16,148 bases of DNA, from assembly GCA_027084145.1 (NCBI GenBank), contig JALWLM010000166.1, positions 1-16,148 on the forward strand, in the 5' to 3' direction. The notes under the pieces were generated by a model. The model saw only the letters and a program-made list of their open reading frames with translations, was not told the origin of the DNA and made no database searches. Positions 1-8,083 of the stretch are shown here, one piece after another. The position numbers and the translations under genes were made by a program. The first letter of the stretch is position 1. Every line of letters begins with the position of its first letter. The DNA comes from Crocinitomicaceae bacterium (GTDB lineage Bacteria > Bacteroidota > Bacteroidia > Flavobacteriales_D > Crocinitomicaceae).

Positions 1-2766
1 ATTGTTATCGGTCAAGCTTGTGAGTTTGACTATTCAGGTTCTCAAGCCTCTAGATCCTTACGTGAAGAAGGAATAGAAGTAACCTTGATTAATTCAAATC
101 CGGCTACAATTATGACCGATAAGGTGACCGCAGATAATGTTTATTTGGAACCTCTTACTCCTGATAGTATTCGGATGATTTTAGAAAAACATAAAATAGA
201 TGCTGTATTACCAACAATGGGGGGGCAAACAGGATTAAACTTATGTATTAAATGCGATGAATTAGGTATCTGGGAGGAGTTTGGTGTGAAAATTATAGGA
301 GTAGATATTGATGCTATTGAAATAACAGAGAACAGAGAGGCATTTAGAGAGTTGATGAATAAAATAGGTGTGTCGATGGCACCACAAAAACCGGCTAGAT
401 CCTTTTTGCAAGGAAAAGAAATTGCTCAAGAGTTCGGTTTTCCTCTTTGTGTCAGATCTTCTTACACACTGGGAGGAGCGGGAGCATCTATTGTACACGA
501 CCCTGAGGAGTTTGATACATTATTGGAAAGAGGCTTACAACTTTCACCGATTCATGAAGTGATGATTGACAAAGCTTTATTGGGATGGAAAGAATATGAA
601 TTGGAATTGTTAAGAGATAAAAATGACAATGTTGTTATTATCTGTTCGATTGAAAATTTTGATCCGATGGGAATCCATACGGGAGACTCCATTACCGTTG
701 CGCCGGCAATGACCTTATCTGATACAACATTTCAGAAAATGCGGGATATGGCAATCAAAATGATGCGTTCCGTAGGAAATTTTGCGGGCGGCTGTAATGT
801 TCAGTTTGCGGTTTCTCCGGATGAAAAAGAAGAAATCATTGCAATAGAGATTAATCCTAGGGTCTCCCGTTCATCAGCTTTAGCGTCAAAAGCAACAGGT
901 TACCCGATTGCTAAAATTGCTTCAAAATTAGCTATAGGTTATACTTTAGATGAATTAAAAAATCAAATAACAAAGACAACATCAGCGCTTTTTGAACCGA
1001 CATTAGATTATGTGATAGTTAAAATACCTCGTTGGAACTTTGATAAATTCAAGGGAGTAGATAGAACTTTAGGGTTGCAAATGAAATCGGTGGGAGAGGT
1101 AATGGCAATAGGTCGTTCTTTTCAAGAAGCATTGCAAAAAGCATGTCAGTCATTAGAGATTAAAAGAAACGGATTAGGTGCAGATGGTAAAGAGTTGACC
1201 AACCAAAATCAAATTTTAGAAAGTTTGGAGAATCCTAGCTGGAACCGTTTATTCCATATTTATGATGCGATTAAATTAGGAATTCCATTTAAAACAATTC
1301 AGGAGAAAACAAAAATTGATGATTGGTTCTTACGTCAAATTGAGGACTTGATAAAATTAGAACGAAGAATAGAAAAAGAAACGCTCGATTCAATTTCAAA
1401 AGAATTATTATTTGAAGCAAAACAAAAAGGGTATGCTGATCGTCAAATTGCTCATCTTTTGAGATGTTTGGAATCGGAAGTGCATAAAAAAAGAGAAGAG
1501 TTTGGAATTCGCCGAGTATATAAGTTAGTAGATACTTGTGCAGCAGAATTTAAAGCGGAAACCCCGTATTATTATTCGACTTTCGAATATGAGAATGAAA
1601 GTGAGGTTTCGAATAAGAAAAAAGTGATTATTTTAGGTTCGGGACCTAATCGTATAGGACAAGGTATTGAATTTGATTATAGTTGTGTTCATGGTGTTAT
1701 CGCTGCCAAAGAAGAAGGCTACGAAACAATCATGATTAATTGTAATCCCGAAACGGTTTCCACGGACTTTGATACAGCAGATAAACTTTATTTTGAACCT
1801 GTTTTCTGGGAACATATTTACGATATCATTAAACATGAAAAACCTGAAGGAGTCATTGTTCAATTAGGTGGACAAACAGCTTTAAAATTGGCTGAAAAGC
1901 TTGAACGATACGGGATTAAAATATTTGGAACATCTTATGATGCATTAGACTTAGCAGAAGATAGAGGAAGGTTCTCAAAAGTATTAAAAGAAATGGGAAT
2001 CCCTTATCCTGAATTTGGCGTGGTTCAAAGTGCAGAACAAGCCTTGGAATTGGCAGATGAATTAGGTTTTCCATTACTTGTTCGACCTTCTTATGTGTTG
2101 GGAGGACAAAAAATGAAAATTGTGATTAATAAAGAGGAGCTGGAACATCATGTGGTTGACATTTTAAGAGATATGTCCGAAAATCAAATTTTGTTGGACC
2201 ACTTCTTAGGAGGAGCAATAGAAGCAGAGGCAGATGCGATTTGTGACGGGGAAGATGTCTATATCATAGGTGTCATGCAACATATCGAACCGGCAGGGAT
2301 TCACTCAGGAGATTCTTATGCGGTATTGCCTCCGTATAATTTAGGAGATTTTGTGATGGAACAAATTAAAGATATTACTCGTAGAGTCGCTCTTAAATTG
2401 AATACGGTTGGTTTAATAAATATTCAATTTGCCATTAAAGATGATAAAGTTTATGTGATTGAAGCCAACCCGAGAGCTTCCAGAACGGTTCCATTTATAG
2501 CAAAAGCTTATGATGAACCTTATGTTAAGTATGCGGTAAAAGTCATGTTGGGAGAAAAGAAATTGAAAGATTTTGATTTCAATCCAAAACGACGTGGCTA
2601 TGCAGTTAAAATACCTGTTTTCTCATATGAGAAATTCCCTGAAGTAAAGAAAGAATTAGGTCCTGAAATGAAGTCAACAGGAGAAGCTATTCAATTTATA
2701 GATTCATTGAAAGATCCATTCTTCTTAAAGATTTACTCGGAAAGAAATATGCATTTATCAAGGTAA
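1..2766 (+). CDS. carB: Carbamoyl-phosphate synthase large subunit, 5'-truncated by the window edge
   Basis: This is the synthetase subunit that makes carbamoyl phosphate from bicarbonate, two ATP and ammonia supplied by CarA, feeding pyrimidine and arginine synthesis in the cytosol. The frame is open from base 1 with no start; residues such as IGQACEFDYSG place the edge roughly 20 residues into the protein, so the TTG at 85 is not the start. The internal duplication of the family is visible: the N-terminal motif recurs as RIGQGIEFDYS near base 1650, and two ATP-grasp halves (about 370-1000 and 1960-2620) flank an oligomerisation region. Of 921 visible residues the last are FLKIYSERNMHLSR, where the E. 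coli enzyme (1073 aa) would enter its allosteric MGS-like domain. That domain is absent; I recall this as usual in Flavobacteriales. The stop overlaps the next small gene (TAATG), suggesting cotranscription. No carA is visible. Identity is secure. Confidence 0.97.
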   Translation: MVIGQACEFDYSGSQASRSLREEGIEVTLINSNPATIMTDKVTADNVYLEPLTPDSIRMILEKHKIDAVLPTMGGQTGLNLCIKCDELGIWEEFGVKIIGVDIDAIEITENREAFRELMNKIGVSMAPQKPARSFLQGKEIAQEFGFPLCVRSSYTLGGAGASIVHDPEEFDTLLERGLQLSPIHEVMIDKALLGWKEYELELLRDKNDNVVIICSIENFDPMGIHTGDSITVAPAMTLSDTTFQKMRDMAIKMMRSVGNFAGGCNVQFAVSPDEKEEIIAIEINPRVSRSSALASKATGYPIAKIASKLAIGYTLDELKNQITKTTSALFEPTLDYVIVKIPRWNFDKFKGVDRTLGLQMKSVGEVMAIGRSFQEALQKACQSLEIKRNGLGADGKELTNQNQILESLENPSWNRLFHIYDAIKLGIPFKTIQEKTKIDDWFLRQIEDLIKLERRIEKETLDSISKELLFEAKQKGYADRQIAHLLRCLESEVHKKREEFGIRRVYKLVDTCAAEFKAETPYYYSTFEYENESEVSNKKKVIILGSGPNRIGQGIEFDYSCVHGVIAAKEEGYETIMINCNPETVSTDFDTADKLYFEPVFWEHIYDIIKHEKPEGVIVQLGGQTALKLAEKLERYGIKIFGTSYDALDLAEDRGRFSKVLKEMGIPYPEFGVVQSAEQALELADELGFPLLVRPSYVLGGQKMKIVINKEELEHHVVDILRDMSENQILLDHFLGGAIEAEADAICDGEDVYIIGVMQHIEPAGIHSGDSYAVLPPYNLGDFVMEQIKDITRRVALKLNTVGLINIQFAIKDDKVYVIEANPRASRTVPFIAKAYDEPYVKYAVKVMLGEKKLKDFDFNPKRRGYAVKIPVFSYEKFPEVKKELGPEMKSTGEAIQFIDSLKDPFFLKIYSERNMHLSR

Positions 2767-2903
2767 TGATTGTAGAAGCAAGTATTGTAGGGTTCGTTAA
2801 AACTTTATTGATAATTATAGGAAGTTTCACCGTGTTAAGGTTTATGGGTCGTTGGATGACTGCTAAACGTGAAGAAGAGGAAAGAAAAAGGCAAAACAGA
2901 TAA
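2766..2903 (+). CDS. Small single-span membrane protein, DUF4834-like
   Basis: A 45-codon frame starts at an ATG whose first base is the last base of the carB stop (TAATG), an arrangement typical of translational coupling. The product begins MIVEASIVGFVKTLLIIIGS, giving one hydrophobic span at about residues 5-24, followed by a strongly charged tail rich in Arg, Lys and Glu (REEEERKRQNR), so the tail probably stays in the cytoplasm. The start resembles, from memory, the N-terminus of DUF4834 proteins of Flavobacteria, which are usually longer; this could be a short member or a remnant. It ends 7 bases before the ATG of the NTF2-like gene. Function is unknown. Support is positional (coupled start, membrane span) rather than from a firm family match. 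Confidence 0.55.
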   Translation: MIVEASIVGFVKTLLIIIGSFTVLRFMGRWMTAKREEEERKRQNR

Positions 2904-2910
2904 ATCACTT

Positions 2911-3372
2911 ATGCACCGTTATTTATTTTTATTGGTCGCTTTAGTTCTTTTTTCTTTTGGCAAAGAGAGAAAGATTGTTCTTCTAAACAAATTGGTTGAT
3001 CAATGGCATGAAGCTGCATCAAAAGCAGATTTTGACAACTATTTTTCCTTAATGGATGACGATTTTGTTTTTTTAGGAACTGCTCCGGGTGAAAGATGGA
3101 CAAAAAAAGAATTTGCGTCTTTTTCAAAACCTTATTTTGATAAGGGACAAGCATGGAGTTTTAAAGCAAAACATCGAAATTGGAATTTTTCACGAAACGG
3201 TAAGGTGGCATGGTTTGACGAGGTGCTGGATACATGGATGGAGGATTGTAGAGGTTCCGGAGTAATGATTAAGAAAAAAAGGAAATGGCGACTCGTTTTT
3301 TATAATTTGACAGTACTTATTGAAAATGAAAAAATAAAGGAGTTTATAGAATTGAGAAGAAGACAGTATTAA
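2911..3372 (+). CDS. Exported NTF2/SnoaL-like domain protein
   Basis: This is a 153-residue protein. Residues 1-17 (MHRYLFLLVALVLFSFG) form a signal peptide or N-terminal anchor, so the domain probably lies in the periplasm. The rest has the cone-shaped NTF2/SnoaL-like pattern: helix LVDQWHEAASKADFDNYFSLM, then DDDFVFLGTAPGERWTKKEF, and the late strands AWFDEVLDTWMEDCRGSGV and KWRLVFYNLTVLI. Family members range from enzymes to ligand-binding proteins, and no catalytic residues can be assigned here, so no reaction is proposed. I chose the ATG at 2911 because it begins exactly at the signal peptide; a GTG at 2869 would extend the frame by 14 Lys-rich residues overlapping the preceding small gene. 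It probably shares a transcript with carB and the small membrane protein. The fold call is fairly sure; the role is unknown. Confidence 0.8.
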   Translation: MHRYLFLLVALVLFSFGKERKIVLLNKLVDQWHEAASKADFDNYFSLMDDDFVFLGTAPGERWTKKEFASFSKPYFDKGQAWSFKAKHRNWNFSRNGKVAWFDEVLDTWMEDCRGSGVMIKKKRKWRLVFYNLTVLIENEKIKEFIELRRRQY

Positions 3373-3497
3373 ATTTTTTCTTTTAGAAACGATTTTCAGT
3401 AATTCTTATTTGTTTAAAAACAGCCGGTAAATTTATTGGAATACCTTATTATTGCTGCAAAAAAAATCAACCGACATTTTTTGGCATAATGAAGTTT

Positions 3498-3505
3498 TAA
3501 TTTTG
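3498..3505 (+). promoter_or_regulatory. Candidate -7 box of the dnaE promoter
   Basis: TAATTTTG matches the Bacteroidota -7 consensus TAnnTTTG. A TTTG at 3480-3483 could be the upstream element, but the 14-base spacer is shorter than usual. Transcription from here would give a leader of about 140 bases before the dnaE ATG. A second, weaker match (TACATTTA, 3621-3628) lies closer to the gene. The rest of the 3373-3648 gap holds no convincing terminator or RNA gene. Confidence 0.4.
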
Positions 3506-3648
3506 CATTGTATTGATGAATCTGCTTCAAATGAAAAGTCATTCAAAACAAGGTTTAGAGTTGGAAATTATTTGTGGAAAATTATTTTTTTCGGACTACA
3601 AAATCGGAGAGGATAATCATTACATTTACTTCGTAAAATCACTCTTTT

Positions 3649-6600
3649 ATGTATCTTATATTTGACACGGAAACTACAGGACTTCCCAAAAATTGGAATG
3701 CACCATATACGGACACCGATAATTGGCCGAGAGTTGTTCAAATTGCATGGCAACTTCATGATGAATATGGAAAACTAATAAAGGCGAAAGATTATATCAT
3801 TCGTCCGGATGGTTTTGATATTCCGTATGATTCGGAAAAAGTGCATGGGATTTCTACCGAATTGGCAGAGGCGGTAGGACATGATCTTCAAACAGTTTTA
3901 CAAGAATTTAAAGAAGATTTTGAAAAAGCTCATTTTATTATAGGACATAACTTAGAGTTTGATGTCAATGTAACCGCGTGTGAATATGTACGATTAGGAG
4001 AAAGAGAACCTTCTTTAGTTACAAAGAAGATTTTAGATACTTGTACGGAAGTAACAGCCAATCTTTGTCAAATACCGGGAGGTAGAGGGGGAAGATTTAA
4101 GCTTCCGACATTGACAGAGTTGTATCAATACCTTTTTGATGAAAATTTTGTAGAAGCACACAACGCGACAGCAGATGTTGAGGCGACAACAAGAGCTTTT
4201 TTCGAACTTATCCGAAGAGAAGTTTTTACGCAAGAAGAATTAGAACAAGAAGATTTTTACTTTGTAAAGTTTAAAGAGATAAATCCCGAACCTATAAAAT
4301 TGGTAGGGTTAAAACATCTTAATTTAAAAGAAGAAAGTGCTCGTTTCAAAAGGGAAAAGCAAGTTGATGAAGAGCCGTCAATCAGCAAAGAAGATGCAAC
4401 AGAGATTTTAAAACAATATAGTTTTGCCCACCTTCACAATCATACACAATTCTCCATTCTCCAATCGACAATTGATATTCCAAGACTTGTTGCTAAGGCA
4501 GGAGAAGAGAACATGAAAGCCGTAGCTCTGACAGATACAGGAAGTTTAATGGGGGCATTTCAGTTTGAGAGAGAAGTGGCTTCCTATAACAAAGAGATTC
4601 AGAAAAAAAGAGAAGAAGCTATTGAAAAAGGAGAGTCATTTACACAAAATGAAATCCTTCCGATTATCGGTTGTGAATTCTACGTTTGTAAAGATTTACG
4701 AAATAAGAAAGTAAAAGATAATGGGTATCAAGTTGTATTCTTAGCAAAGAATAAGAGAGGATATCAGAACCTTATTAAATTATCCTCTATTTCTTATACG
4801 GAAGGAATGTATTATGTACCTAGAATTGATAAAAGTGTTATTGAACAATATAAAGATGATTTGATTGTCCTTTCCGGAAATTTAAATGGAGAAATACCAT
4901 CTCTAATTTTAAATACGGGGGAAAAACAAGCAGAGGAAGCATTATTGTGGTGGAAATCTGTTTTTGGAGATGATTTTTACATTGAATTGATGCGCCACGG
5001 ACAAGAAAATGAACAGAGGGTTAATGAAACATTAATTCGTCTGGCTAACAAGCACAATATTAAACTTGTTGCCACAAATAATACCTATTATTTAACGAAG
5101 GAGGAGGCGGAAACCCATGATTTACTTTTGTGTGTAAGAGACGGAGAACTGATTTCTACACCAAAAGGAAGAGGAAGAGGATATCGTTACGGATTAGAGA
5201 ATGAGGAGTATTATTTTAAGTCACAAGATGAAATGAAAGAATTGTTTTTGGATCTTCCACAGGCAATTCAAACGATAGATGAGATTATCAATAAATGCGA
5301 AGCATATACATTAGCAAGGGATGTTCTTTTACCGGCTTTCGAGATACCGGAAGAGTTCCAAGACGAAAGGGATAAGGAAGACGGAGGAAAACGAGGTGAA
5401 AATAATTATTTGAGACATCTCACTTACGAAGGTGCAAAGGAACGTTATAAAGAAATTACCGAAGAAATTAAGGAACGTTTAGATTTTGAATTAGATGTTA
5501 TTGCAAAGACAGGTTATCCCGGGTATTTTTTGATTGTGCAGGATTTCTGTAGAGCAGCAAGAGAAATGGGGGTTTCGGTTGGACCGGGACGTGGTTCTGC
5601 GGCAGGTTCTGCGGTTGCCTATTGTATCGGGATTACTAATGTGGATCCGATTAAGTACGATTTACTATTTGAGCGTTTTTTGAATCCCGATAGAATCTCA
5701 ATGCCGGATATTGATATAGACTTTGATGATGAAGGGAGAGGAAAAGTCATCGATTGGGTAATTGAAAAGTATGGAGCCAATCAAGTGGCACAAATCATAA
5801 CCTATGGTACAATGGCTGCTAAGTCGTCAATTCGTGATTGTGCAAGGGTGTTGGATTTACCTTTGTCGGAAGCGGATTATTTAGCAAAATTGGTTCCGGG
5901 GACAATGAGTTTAAAAAAGATTTTTTCATTAAGTGATGATGAACTTCGTGAAAAGCTAGGGAATCAAGATGATTTTGAAAAGGCTAAAACTTTACAACGA
6001 ATTGCACAAGGAAATGACCTGCAGGCTAAGGTGATTAATCAAGCAAGAAGATTAGAGGGCTCATTAAGAAATACCGGAATTCATGCCTGTGGGGTAATTA
6101 TTACGCCCGGAGATATAACCAATTTTGTTCCTGTTGCTTTGGCAAAAGATTCGGACATGTACTGTACTCAATTTGATAACTCTGTTGTGGAAAGTGCAGG
6201 GCTGTTAAAAATGGATTTCCTCGGATTAAAAACATTGACGCTTATAAAACATGCTGTAGCAAATGTAAAAGAGAGAAGTGGAGAGGAGTTGGACCCAGAT
6301 CATTTTCCTTTGGATGATGAAAAGACGTATGAACTTTTTCAAAGAGGAGAAACAGTTGGTGTATTCCAATATGAATCGGATGGAATGCAAAAATACATGA
6401 GGGATTTAAAACCTACGGTTTTTGCCGACTTAATCGCTATGAATGCATTATATCGACCGGGACCATTAGAATATATTCCGTCTTTTATCCGAAGAAAACA
6501 CGGCGAGGAAGAAATTACTTATGATTTAGATGCTTGCGAAGAATATTTAGCCGAAACCTACGGAATTACAGTTTATCAAGAGCAAGTGATGTTGCTATCT

Positions 6601-8025
6601 CAGAAGTTGGCAGATTTTACAAAAGGTGAAGCGGATACCTTGCGAAAAGCAATGGGAAAGAAACAAAAACATGTACTGGAAAAGATGAAACCTCTTTTTA
6701 TGGGAAGAGGTGAGAAAAACGGACATGCCCTTGATAAATTAGAAAAAATTTGGAAGGACTGGGAAGCATTTGCTTCTTATGCGTTCAATAAATCTCATTC
6801 GACTTGTTATGCTTGGGTTGCTTATCAGACAGCTTATTTGAAAGCGAATTATCCCGCCGAATACATGGCTTCTGTTTTAAGTAACAATATGAACGATATT
6901 AAACAGGTATCCTTTTTCATGGAGGAATGTAGAAGAATGGGGATTCCTGTATTAAGTCCGGATGTGAACGAATCAAATTATCATTTTACAGTAAATAAAG
7001 AAGGCGCTATACGTTTTGGATTGGGAGCAATAAAAGGTTTAGGACGGGGTCCGGTAGAGGAAATCATTAGAAGCAGAACGGAGAATGGTCCTTTTCAAAA
7101 TCCATTTGACTTTGTAAAGCGGGTAAGTCTAAGAATTGTCAATAAAAAAGCGATTGAGAGTTTAGTTTATGCCGGAGGTTTTGATTCATTTAAAGGAATT
7201 CACAGGGCTCAATATTTTGAGAAAGATAGAAACGGAAAAGTTTTTATTGAGAATTTATTGAGATACGGGAATAATTTTCAAGATGCCGAAAGTTCCAATC
7301 AAATGTCACTTTTTGGTGAAAGCACAGGGGTAACGATGCCTGAACCTGAGGTTCCAAAAACAGAAGAATGGGGAAGTGTTTACGCAATGAACAAAGAAAA
7401 AGAGGTAGTTGGAATTTATATTTCAGGGCATCCGTTAGATGATTTTAAGTTAGAAATCAATTCATTCTGTAACGGAACAGTTTCGATGTTAAACGAAATG
7501 GATAAACACCTTAACAAAGATGTACGAATAGCTGCAGTTATCACAGAAGCAGAAGAAAGAACAACGAGAAGAGGCGACCCGTTTGGAACGATTGTGATAG
7601 AAGATTATGATGCTTCTTACAAAATATTCTTGTGGAGAGAAAATTTCTTGAAATACAAACATTTATTACAGCCGAATACTTTTGTTGTAGTAGAAGGGAG
7701 AATAGAAGTTCCTCCAAGAAGAAAAGAAGTGGAATTGACGGTTAGGAATATTTATTTATTACACAATCTAAGAGAGCAGAAAACAAAGCGTTTAATAATT
7801 GATCTTCAATTATCTCAATTAAATAATGATTTGATCAATGAGCTTAATGACCTTTTTTTCAAACATAAAGGGAGAAGTAGAGTTCACTTTAATGTCATTG
7901 ATTCGGTTAATGAGCTTAAAGTTTCTATGCCTTCGCGGAGTTTATCGGTTGATGTAAGTAATGAGCTTATCAAAACATTGGAAAGAAATCATATTGCTTT
8001 TCGGTTAAGCGATAAAGATTTATAA
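3649..8025 (+). CDS. dnaE: DNA polymerase III alpha subunit with fused DnaQ-like proofreading exonuclease
   Basis: This 1458-residue replicative polymerase is longer than E. coli DnaE (1160 aa) because it carries its own 3'-5' exonuclease. Residues 1-190 are a DEDDh domain with D6 and E8 (FDTETTG), D105 (NLEFD) and H171/D176 (HNATAD) all present. After a linker comes the PHP domain (about 258-490), which keeps HLHNHT but reads TDTG and NNTY where active PHP domains have TDHG and NDxH. The polymerase core follows: SVGPGRGSAAGS (643-654), the acidic pair D687/D689 in PDIDID, and the third aspartate D856 in KMDFLGL. A clamp-binding motif QMSLF is at 1218-1222, an OB fold at about 1291-1370, and a C-terminal region to 1458. 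The ATG at 3649 starts directly on the first exonuclease strand, so it is secure. It is convergent with katG. Such fusions are known in Bacteroidota. Confidence 0.96.
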   Translation: MYLIFDTETTGLPKNWNAPYTDTDNWPRVVQIAWQLHDEYGKLIKAKDYIIRPDGFDIPYDSEKVHGISTELAEAVGHDLQTVLQEFKEDFEKAHFIIGHNLEFDVNVTACEYVRLGEREPSLVTKKILDTCTEVTANLCQIPGGRGGRFKLPTLTELYQYLFDENFVEAHNATADVEATTRAFFELIRREVFTQEELEQEDFYFVKFKEINPEPIKLVGLKHLNLKEESARFKREKQVDEEPSISKEDATEILKQYSFAHLHNHTQFSILQSTIDIPRLVAKAGEENMKAVALTDTGSLMGAFQFEREVASYNKEIQKKREEAIEKGESFTQNEILPIIGCEFYVCKDLRNKKVKDNGYQVVFLAKNKRGYQNLIKLSSISYTEGMYYVPRIDKSVIEQYKDDLIVLSGNLNGEIPSLILNTGEKQAEEALLWWKSVFGDDFYIELMRHGQENEQRVNETLIRLANKHNIKLVATNNTYYLTKEEAETHDLLLCVRDGELISTPKGRGRGYRYGLENEEYYFKSQDEMKELFLDLPQAIQTIDEIINKCEAYTLARDVLLPAFEIPEEFQDERDKEDGGKRGENNYLRHLTYEGAKERYKEITEEIKERLDFELDVIAKTGYPGYFLIVQDFCRAAREMGVSVGPGRGSAAGSAVAYCIGITNVDPIKYDLLFERFLNPDRISMPDIDIDFDDEGRGKVIDWVIEKYGANQVAQIITYGTMAAKSSIRDCARVLDLPLSEADYLAKLVPGTMSLKKIFSLSDDELREKLGNQDDFEKAKTLQRIAQGNDLQAKVINQARRLEGSLRNTGIHACGVIITPGDITNFVPVALAKDSDMYCTQFDNSVVESAGLLKMDFLGLKTLTLIKHAVANVKERSGEELDPDHFPLDDEKTYELFQRGETVGVFQYESDGMQKYMRDLKPTVFADLIAMNALYRPGPLEYIPSFIRRKHGEEEITYDLDACEEYLAETYGITVYQEQVMLLSQKLADFTKGEADTLRKAMGKKQKHVLEKMKPLFMGRGEKNGHALDKLEKIWKDWEAFASYAFNKSHSTCYAWVAYQTAYLKANYPAEYMASVLSNNMNDIKQVSFFMEECRRMGIPVLSPDVNESNYHFTVNKEGAIRFGLGAIKGLGRGPVEEIIRSRTENGPFQNPFDFVKRVSLRIVNKKAIESLVYAGGFDSFKGIHRAQYFEKDRNGKVFIENLLRYGNNFQDAESSNQMSLFGESTGVTMPEPEVPKTEEWGSVYAMNKEKEVVGIYISGHPLDDFKLEINSFCNGTVSMLNEMDKHLNKDVRIAAVITEAEERTTRRGDPFGTIVIEDYDASYKIFLWRENFLKYKHLLQPNTFVVVEGRIEVPPRRKEVELTVRNIYLLHNLREQKTKRLIIDLQLSQLNNDLINELNDLFFKHKGRSRVHFNVIDSVNELKVSMPSRSLSVDVSNELIKTLERNHIAFRLSDKDL

Positions 8026-8041
8026 TAATTGATGATTAAAA

Positions 8042-8079
8042 AAAATAATAGCGAGTTAAATTTAACTCGCTATTATTTT
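8042..8079. terminator. Perfect 38-bp palindrome, likely bidirectional terminator for dnaE and katG
   Basis: Bases 8042-8060 are the exact reverse complement of 8061-8079. The GC-containing core (GCGAG/CTCGC) is flanked by A-rich sequence on the left and T-rich on the right on either strand. It starts 17 bases after the dnaE stop and ends 4 bases before the katG stop, as expected for a shared terminator between convergent genes. The two arms meet with no separate loop, so the RNA hairpin would open a few central A-T pairs. Confidence 0.85.
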
Positions 8080-8083
8080 AATG

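Noticed and set aside
85..90. TTG start giving an 893-residue CarB
   Set aside because: The frame is open to base 1 and the upstream residues match the conserved CarB N-terminus, so this is a window-edge artefact.
2869..2910. GTG start extending the NTF2-like protein by 14 residues
   Set aside because: It adds a Lys-rich segment before a complete signal peptide and overlaps the small membrane-protein gene; ATG at 2911 fits better.
2767..2910. Frameshifted remnant of the CarB allosteric domain
   Set aside because: None of the forward frames after the carB stop resembles an MGS domain; the sequence encodes a hydrophobic peptide and then an unrelated exported protein.
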